DNA of 64,000 nt, taken from Hysterangium stoloniferum (taxonomy: Eukaryota; Basidiomycota; Agaricomycetes; Hysterangiales; Hysterangiaceae). Positions 58,017 through 64,000 of the stretch are shown in pieces. The stretch's first letter is position 1. Each line of letters starts with the position of its first letter. The notes below the pieces were generated by a model, which was given only the letters and a program-made list of their open reading frames with translations, was not told the origin of the DNA and did not search any database. The position numbers were made by a program, and so were the translations under genes. The stretch lies in contig WHVD01000003.1 in assembly GCA_015178975.1 (NCBI GenBank), forward strand, positions 1,488,001 through 1,552,000. Direction: 5' to 3'.

Positions 58017-58782
58017 GGGCACGGAAGCATTTGTGGCAGCGCGGAAGTATTTTAACAGCGTTTTGCATTACGTAAGGCGCGCGCTAGAAAACCCGGAAAT
58101 ATTGCATGAACATTGCGAACCTCATAGCTCCTTCAAATGTTGACCGATCACCTTGTATATATATATATATATATACTAATAATATATATAGTGCATTATT
58201 ATGTCACAACTCCAAAATTCGACCTGTAGCATATTTCCCGCAATTGAAGTGCATTTGCGCTTGCGAACTCATTTGTGAGCCAACTGCTACACCAAACCAA
58301 TAGGCTCATAATATGTTATTGTAAATGAATCACCATAGCAAAAAATGACCACTCCCAGCTATTGTGACCCAAATACCAGCCGTGGAATTGTAGGAAGCAT
58401 GGTGTATGCATTTACTTGGTGAGTTTATGACTGGTATGGGGACTGAAACAAATGGGAACGGTCATTTATTATTACATAATTATATAAACAATAACATATT
58501 ACGAGGTCATTTGGTTTGGGGCAGCGGCTGGCTCACAAATGAGTTCGCAAGCTCGAAAGGACTTCAATTGTGGGAAATATGCTACAGGTCGAATGTTGAA
58601 GTTGTTACATAATAATGCACTATATATATAGTATTAGTACATATATACAAATTTAAAATGTGATCAGTCAACATTTGAAGGAGCTATGAGGTTCTCAATG
58701 TTCACGCAATATTTCCTAGCGCGCGCGCCTACGTAATGAAAAGCGCTGTAACTGCGGCAGCAATTGTGCTCGTGCGGGAGCA
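58017..58782. repeat. Long imperfect inverted repeat (foldback element)
   Basis: The two halves are inverted copies around about 58400. Examples: CATTACGTAAGGCGCGCGCTAG (about 58068) against CTAGCGCGCGCGCCTACGTAATG (58717); CATAGCTCCTTCAAATGTTGA (58120) against its complement at 58670; AATATGTTATTGT (58308) against ACAATAACATATT (58489). Arms are about 370 bp with scattered mismatches. The inner TA-rich runs differ in length. It carries no coding capacity. Ends may reach a little further out (57975-58815). Confidence 0.82.
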
Positions 58783-59241
58783 TTGGATTCAGTTCCCGGA
58801 AAATGCAACAAGTTGCCCGGGTAAGGTCTACAAAACCCCAGGTCTACAAAAAATTCCGGGAAACGGCAATAAAATCTAGGAATAGTTGAAAATAAAATAA
58901 AATAAATCAAAATAAGATTTCAGAAAATCAAACAAACTCAAAAACAGTCCAAGTAAATTCAAACAAATTTAAATAAAATCTGAGACTATCCATATAAAAT
59001 TTTGTCAATTACCAATTAATCTCAGAAAATTCCAATTGTTCCATTCTGTTTGTTAAGGTGTCAGGAGACAGAGTGTAAGAGGTACCCTTTACAGATGGGA
59101 ATATAACTATCTGGTTACATATATTTTTTCCTATTTTCTACTATTTTTTCTATTGTCTAATTCTTCAATTATACACATTTATTGTAGTTCAAAGATCTAT
59201 GTATGCCTGTGGGTACATAGACCTTATGAGCACTTACCTCT
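58783..59241. other. AT-rich non-coding sequence
   Basis: Simple-sequence-like A/T-rich DNA with repeated AAATAAAATAAA and CAAACAAA words; no gene. It leads into the first LTR copy. Confidence 0.5.
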
Positions 59242-59755
59242 TGTGAAGAGTGGTGGAAGTTCTAACTGTTCTATATACGAAGAATATTGACCGTTTAGGT
59301 ATGACACAAAGATGTATTGACTATCTAAGTCTAATACGGACTGAACACATATTGACTGTTTAGTTCAATACAGTTGAGTGAAATAGCTATCTAAAGTAGA
59401 ATAGAGAGCTAAAATGAATAAGGAGAATTGACTGTGAAGTATGATTCTGAGTGACTGCTCAAGTGTAGAAGAGAATAATGAGAGAGTCAAATAACAGAGT
59501 AGCATAGATGTAGTCCATGTGGATTGAGATAAAGGTAGAGTTTCGACTAGGATAGTTTGAAACTCTGATTGGGTAGATAGTCAAAGCCCATCTGTGACGG
59601 TCGAGATGATACCCCAATCACAACTTACAGGACACTAACTGGTGTTTGGGTAAGTCGTGGTTGCAGGGTAAAAGTGTCTGAGTCCTAACTACGGGTGCTA
59701 GAATACATAAGTCTGGCGTGTATGTGCCCATAAGAGTCGATGTACCACATACATA
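59242..59755 (+). repeat. LTR family A, copy 1 (3' part cut off by Tc1 insertion)
   Basis: Starts TGTGAAGAGTGGTGGAAG and is collinear with the complete copy at 60581 up to GTACCACATACATA, where the Tc1 end begins. The remaining ~120 bp of the LTR is not found on the far side. Confidence 0.8.
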
Positions 59756-59772
59756 CAGTGACTCACAAAACC

Positions 59773-60246
59773 TGTGAAGAGTGGTGGAAGTTCTGACCAT
59801 TCTATATACGAAGAAATGAGTAGAAAGGAAGGATATTGACCTATTCGGTGCAATATAAGAGAAAGTGAGAGAAGGAGCACGAGATGATGAATGAGTCAAC
59901 GAGTGCAATGGTTCGAGTGGAGGCCTCGACTATTACAGTTCGAGGCCAGAAGTGTTCAGTAGTTCAGATAATGCTACCTAAGTGGTAGCTGACACGTTAC
60001 CCTGATCACCGCTCGTAGTAGACCTAGTTTATGTCTTACGAGTGGTGGTTCTTGGGTTAAAGTGTGTCTGAGTTCTAATTGGTGCTGAGTGCACCCACAA
60101 GTATACACAATGCTTCGAACTAATGAAATATGCAATATTCGAAGAATATGAAAGATAGAAAAATATGAATAAAATATGTAAAATATAAATGAAATAAAAG
60201 GAGTGTTTTACCACAATGATACTGTGGTAAAAGCATACTCCTCACA
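59773..60246 (+). repeat. Solo LTR, family B (474 bp, intact, TSD AAACC)
   Basis: Begins TGTGAAGAGTGGTGG, ends CTCCTCACA, and is flanked by AAACC on both sides (59768-59772, 60247-60251). It shares its first ~50 bp with family A and then diverges. Another copy, inverted, begins at 63793. Confidence 0.88.
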
Positions 60247-60473
60247 AAACCTTTTCAATGTTTGAAGTTTGCATATTGGCAAACTGCTACCAGGGGAGAA
60301 AAAATAGTAAAAAATATCAAAAATTCACACTAGATAGCTAAACATGTATAGAATTGTGGCCTAGAATATTATTACATAATATGTATTTTTGGGCATGCTA
60401 AAAATAGTTTAGTCAGGCCTGCTCATTGGAAAGGTTTTGTGGCTGATGATTATGATGCAATATATGCTATATT

Positions 60474-62028
60474 TTAATACTTGGTATACCCTCCCTTGGC
60501 CTTTATTGCTGCCTCAACCCTCCTTGGCATGCTTTCAATTAACTTCTGACACTCAGAAGCTGGTATATCTTCCCACTCCTTGTGAAGAGTGGTGGAAGTT
60601 CTAACTGTTCTATATACGAAGAATATCGACTGTTTAGGTATGACACGTAGTTGTATTGACTATCTAAGTTCAATACACGCCGACAAGTATTGACTATTTA
60701 GTTCGATACATCTGAGTGAAGTAACTATCTAAGTAGAGTAGATAGCTACAACGAAATAAAGGAATCGACCATAGGTACAATCCCGAGTGACTGCTCAAGT
60801 GTAGAAACGAATAACAAGAGTCGAATGATAGAGTAGCGTGGATGTCGTCCACACGGATTGAGATGTAGATAAGGTTTCGACTGGTACAGTTCGAAACCAA
60901 GAATGCGTAGATAGTTGAAGCCCATCTGTGACGGTCGAGATGATACCTCAATCACAACTTACAGGACACTTACTGTGTGTCTGGGTAAGTTGTGGTTACG
61001 AGGTAAAAAGTGTCTGAGTTTTAACTACGGGTGCTAGAATACATAAGTCTGGCATGTATGCACCCACAAGAGTTGATGTACCGCAAACATAGGTCATCGA
61101 ACTAATTATAAGTGTATAATAAAATAGAGAGAAAATAGAAATAATAAAGGAAATATAGTATGAGCTTATCCAACTATATTTCCTGAGTATATTTCGCCGT
61201 ACCTCTCACACTCCTTCTCTATTCTCTCCCACAACTCCAGAATCCCACTTGGTGCAGTGGCATATTCCAGCTTTCTCTTCAAGTAATCCCATAGATGCTC
61301 AATTGGATTGAGGTCTGGGGATTGGGCAGGCCATGGTAGGACAGTCATTCCATTATTTTCAAACCATTCCTTTGCCTTTTTGCAGGTATGTTTTGGATCA
61401 TTATCCTGCTGAAAGATGATTTTAGCAGGGTCCAACTGGTAATACCTGATGCTGTTTTGGAGGTCTTCATCCAAGATGCTCCTGTAAAGTTCTCCATCCA
61501 TTCTACCCTCAATCCTGGTGGCATATCCCACACCCTCCCACATGAAGCGCCCCCAAACCATGACTGAGCCTCCACCAAACTTCACTGACCCTTGAACAAG
61601 CCTCTCATTCAGGCCTTCCCCAGCCTTTTTCCATGCCCATTTCCTCCCATCTGAGCCAAAGCGATTTATTTTAGTCTCATCAGACCACACAACCCTCCTC
61701 CAGTCATCTAAAGTCCAGTGCTGGTGGGCCAAAGCAAAGTGAAGCCTCTCCTTCATATGTCTCTTGGACAAAAGTGGCTTCTTCTTCTTCACAACTGCTT
61801 TCATCCCTACTTTCTTCAAGCTCCTCCAAACTGTCTCAGCTGAAATAGGGTTGTTGGTGATGGTCTGAAGTTTCTGGGCTATGTCCACTGCAGTTTCAGC
61901 CTTTCCAGATGTGATTAGATGGACTGCATGATGGATGTTGGTAGCAGAGAGCTTCTTGGGATGACCACCAGTTGATTTGGGAAGGGTAGGAAGGTGCTTA
62001 GAGCAAAGTCTGGAGATAGTACCAATGC
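60474..62028 (-). pseudogene. Tc1-like DD34E transposase, interrupted by LTR and 5'-truncated
   Basis: Read from the right: GFGIGTISRLCSKHLPTLPK, STGGHPKKLSATNIHHAVHL and the HTH region, then VVWSDETKINRFGSDGRKW (first Asp) and IIFQQDNDPKHT (second Asp), then SPDLNPIEHLWDYLKRKL (Glu). There are 34 residues between the second Asp and the Glu. The frame breaks at RIEKE, where LTR 60581-61210 is inserted. It resumes beyond the LTR as WEDIPASECQKLIESMPRRV and AAIKAKGGYTKY, stop 60474-60476. The initiator end is lost at about 62028. The catalytic residues are intact but the gene cannot make full protein. Confidence 0.9.
60581..61210 (+). repeat. Solo LTR, family A copy 2 (630 bp, intact, TSD CTCCT)
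   Basis: Starts TGTGAAGAGTGGTGG and ends TACCTCTCACA (TGTGA...TCACA termini). Flanked by CTCCT at 60576-60580 and 61211-61215. Lies inside the transposase frame. No internal retrotransposon domain, so it is a recombination product. Confidence 0.92.
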
Positions 62029-62325
62029 CAAAACCAGTGTTCCCACTGGACTCTGTACGTCAGACTTATCTACGTTCGACTTCGTTACATTGTATTTCAG
62101 TCACCGGAATACCCACCGGACTCCATCCCTGTCTATGTCTGACCTCATCCCATGCATCAGTCACTGGACCCCACTCGGAATACCCGTCTTCCCTCTAACA
62201 GAGCCCCATTCCCATTTTAGTCAAATGACCTATCACGATTCGGACTCCACTCCCGCTCCATTTCTCGTTATGGTTTATGATTTGTCACTATTCAGACTCC
62301 ACTCCATTCTGTCCCGTTCCTAACA
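62028..62325. repeat. LTR family C fragment, copy 1
   Basis: Collinear (with many substitutions) with 63580-63792: shared words include CATCAGACTTG/GTCAGACTTA, TCTGTCTATGTC, GACCTCATCCCA and CCATTTTAGTCAAATGACC. It ends CGTTCCTAACA, complementary to the TGTTACG start at 63499, consistent with LTR termini. The left end is truncated at the Tc1 junction. Confidence 0.65.
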
Positions 62326-62727
62326 CCAAACTTGGTGTTTACTATTCCTGTTTTATGTTTTGCTCATTTCGTTTCATCATTACTGGATTTGGTATGTCAT
62401 TCACTCCACGGTCTATTTAAACTGGCAGATGTTGTATATACAATCCAGTCCAAAAATCGGCTTAGATTCCCCCCAGTAATCTAATACATTTTCTGCTCTA
62501 AACTCCTACTTGAATTACACCGCTCACACTAGTTGGAGCCCACGGACTCCGGCACATCTATCTCTCTCACCTATCTCAACTTACATCTTGACCCACGACC
62601 TCTGACCTACAACCCCTCGGCCCATGACCCCCACCCAGACTCCCCGGGATTCCCATCCACCTGTCTGAAATTGGACAACACAATCTAGTGAGGGCGCAGC
62701 CTATAAGCTGAAGCCAAGTCCTACTGG
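62326..62727. other. Non-coding, possibly leader of an LTR-C element
   Basis: C-rich sequence directly after the LTR-C end, without recognisable gag or pol motifs. Could be retroelement leader or unrelated DNA. Confidence 0.35.
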
Positions 62728-62940
62728 ATATTCCGCAGGTTTCTCCAGAGACCTGCCGTGTACATACCCTAACACTACTGCTAGTTTCAACTCACACTTT
62801 GCAGTACTCATATCAACTTCCTTCTCTTTCAACTCATTACCTGGTTGACTTGTTTCTCAGAATTGTACTGTTAAGTCAATTCTGTTTCCCTTTGTTAGGG
62901 TATGTACACGGCGGGTTTCCAGAGAAACCTGCAGAATATC
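62728..62940. mobile_element. MITE-like element, 213 bp with 48-bp terminal inverted repeats
   Basis: Left arm 62728-62775 (GATATTCCGCAGGTTTCTC...CATACCCTAACA) and right arm 62893-62940 (TGTTAGGGTATG...CTGCAGAATATC) are near-perfect inverse copies. The 117-bp centre is non-coding. No clear target duplication was seen, partly because an LTR abuts the right end. Confidence 0.8.
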
Positions 62941-62942
62941 TG

Positions 62943-63498
62943 TGTGAGAGGTACGGCAAAATATACTGAGGAAATATAGTCTGGATGAGCTCATACTATA
63001 TTTCCATTATTATTTCTACTTTCTCTCTATTTCTATTATACACTTATAATTAGTTCGATGACCTATGTATGTGGTACATTGACTCTTGTGGGCGCATACA
63101 CACCAGACTTATGTATTCTAGCACCCGTAGTTAGAACTCAGACACTTTTTACCCCACAACCACAACTTACCCAGACACTAGTTAGTGTCCTGTAAGTTGT
63201 GATTGGGGTATCATCTCAACCATCACAGATGGGCTTTAACTATCTACGCAATCAGAGTTTTGAACTGTACCAGTTGAAACTCTATCTATATCTCAATCCA
63301 TGCGGACTACATCCACACTACTCTATAACTCGACTCTCTCGTTACTCTCTTCTACACTTGAGCAGTCATTCAGAATCATACTTAACAGTTGATTCTCCTT
63401 ATTCGTTCTAGCTCTCTACTCTACTTTAGATAGCTATTTCACTCAACCGTATTGAACTAAGTAGTCAATACACGTTCAGTCTGTATTAGACTTAGACT
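62943..63498 (-). repeat. LTR family A, copy 3 (inverted, truncated)
   Basis: Starts TGTGAGAGGTACGGC, the complement of the copy 2 end, and runs collinear with its complement to about 63498. There TGTTACGACC begins. The last ~60 bp of the LTR (its TGTGAAGAG end) is missing. Confidence 0.82.
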
Positions 63499-63792
63499 GT
63501 TACGACCAGAAATCCTGCCAGACTCTGGGGACTAACTTATACGCACCTGCGCCCTACACGCACCCATTATTAGTTTACCGGAATTCCCGCCAGACTCCGT
63601 ACATCAGACTTGTCTACGTTCGTCTTCATTACATTGTGTTTCAGTCACCAGAAAACCCACCAGACTCCATCTCTGTCTATGTCCGACCTCATCCCACGTG
63701 TCAGTCACCTGACCTCACTCAGAAAACCCATCATCCCTCTAACAGAGCCCCGTTCCCATTTTAGTCAAATGACCTGTCACAATTCGGACTCC
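63499..63792. repeat. LTR family C, copy 2 (TGTTACG start)
   Basis: Begins TGTTACGACCAGAAATCC, a start common in Ty3-type LTRs, and is related to 62028-62325. It is cut at 63792 by the family B LTR; its end lies beyond the window or is lost. Confidence 0.6.
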
Positions 63793-64000
63793 TGTGAGGG
63801 ATATGCCCTGGCCATGGTTTTATTATAGTAAAATACTCCTTTTATTTTATTTATATTTTACATATTTCACTCATATTTTCTTATTCTTTACATTCTTCGA
63901 ATATTGCACCATTTCATTAGTTTGAAGTGCTGTGTATACTTGTGGGTGCACTCAGCACCAAATAGAGAGACACACTTTTTACCCAGAAACCACCACTCGT
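63793..64000 (-). repeat. LTR family B, copy 2 (inverted, runs off the window)
   Basis: Begins TGTGAGGGATATGCCC and matches the complement of 60246 leftwards to ACGAGTGGTGGTTC-like sequence at about 60038. The rest is outside the window. Confidence 0.85.

Larger units (their letters stand above)
59756..62028 (-). mobile_element. Tc1/mariner transposon, nested and right-truncated
   Basis: The left end CAGTGACTCACAAAACC follows a TA dinucleotide inside LTR copy 1, as expected for Tc1 insertion at TA. A transposase on minus lies inside. Two solo LTRs (59773-60246, 60581-61210) are inserted into it. The right terminal repeat is missing: homology to an unrelated LTR begins at about 62028, within the N-terminal part of the transposase. 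Confidence 0.8.

Noticed and set aside
60423-60445. AAGGTTTTGTGG as the right end of the Tc1 element
   Set aside because: It lies downstream of the transposase stop on the same side as the real left end and lacks the terminal CACTG, so it is at most an internal partial repeat.
59242-64000. A full LTR retrotransposon with gag-pol
   Set aside because: No reverse transcriptase, integrase or protease motifs in any frame; only solo or broken LTRs are present.
1-64000. CRISPR arrays, operons, rRNA genes
   Set aside because: Intron-rich eukaryotic sequence; no regularly spaced repeats or rRNA-like stretches were seen.

Overview
The window looks like a 64 kb piece of a mushroom-type basidiomycete genome, probably Agaricomycetes. 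Genes are dense and on both strands. Introns are short (about 50-70 nt), and several genes use micro-exons of 11-19 nt. The protein families (cytochrome b5-fused acyl-CoA dehydrogenase, AA7 oxidase, Pcl-type cyclin, fungal LIM-binding protein, Zn2Cys6 factor) fit that group. Names rest on motifs read by eye; no database search was possible.

Layout. 0.8-8.8 kb: Ytp1-like membrane protein (+), COQ2 ubiquinone prenyltransferase (-), cytochrome b5/acyl-CoA dehydrogenase (+) and a Pcl-like cyclin (+). 9.1-18.6 kb, all minus: SH3 protein, large Q-rich protein with an SS18/SSXT-like domain, UAA-type nucleotide-sugar transporter with a large soluble insert, HMG-box protein. 19.1-26 kb: a PNUTS-like PP1 regulator (+) converges on a LIM-binding (PtaB/Adn1) co-regulator (-). 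26.6-34.1 kb: IMP3 and a full kinesin-3 (+). 34.4-44 kb: prolyl oligopeptidase (-), then on plus an NDUFA4/B12D protein, D-arabinose dehydrogenase, an erythromycin-esterase-like protein, a second B12D protein and a MARVEL-like membrane protein. 44.6-45.5 kb: an 830-bp insertion holding a long palindrome, flanked by a 21-bp direct repeat, directly upstream of cyclin C. 45.5-51.6 kb: cyclin C and NUP160, which overlap by 8 bp. 52-57.2 kb: Zn2Cys6 factor with a 66-codon polyglutamine tract (-) and a secreted AA7 flavin oxidase (-). 57.2-64 kb: no host genes; a long inverted repeat followed by nested transposons (a Tc1 element carrying solo LTRs, further LTR pieces and a small inverted-repeat element).

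Common themes. Much of the left and centre serves transcription: SSXT, HMG-box, PNUTS, LIM-binding, cyclin C (Mediator kinase module) and Zn2Cys6. COQ2, the two NDUFA4/B12D proteins and probably the acyl-CoA dehydrogenase are mitochondrial or lipid-metabolic. I found no convincing multi-gene novel system. The best leads are the paired B12D genes sharing an 11-nt exon, the palindromic insertion in the cyclin C leader, the cyclin C/NUP160 overlap, the transporter insert, the GC-AG intron completing the PNUTS zinc finger, and the datable nested transposon island.
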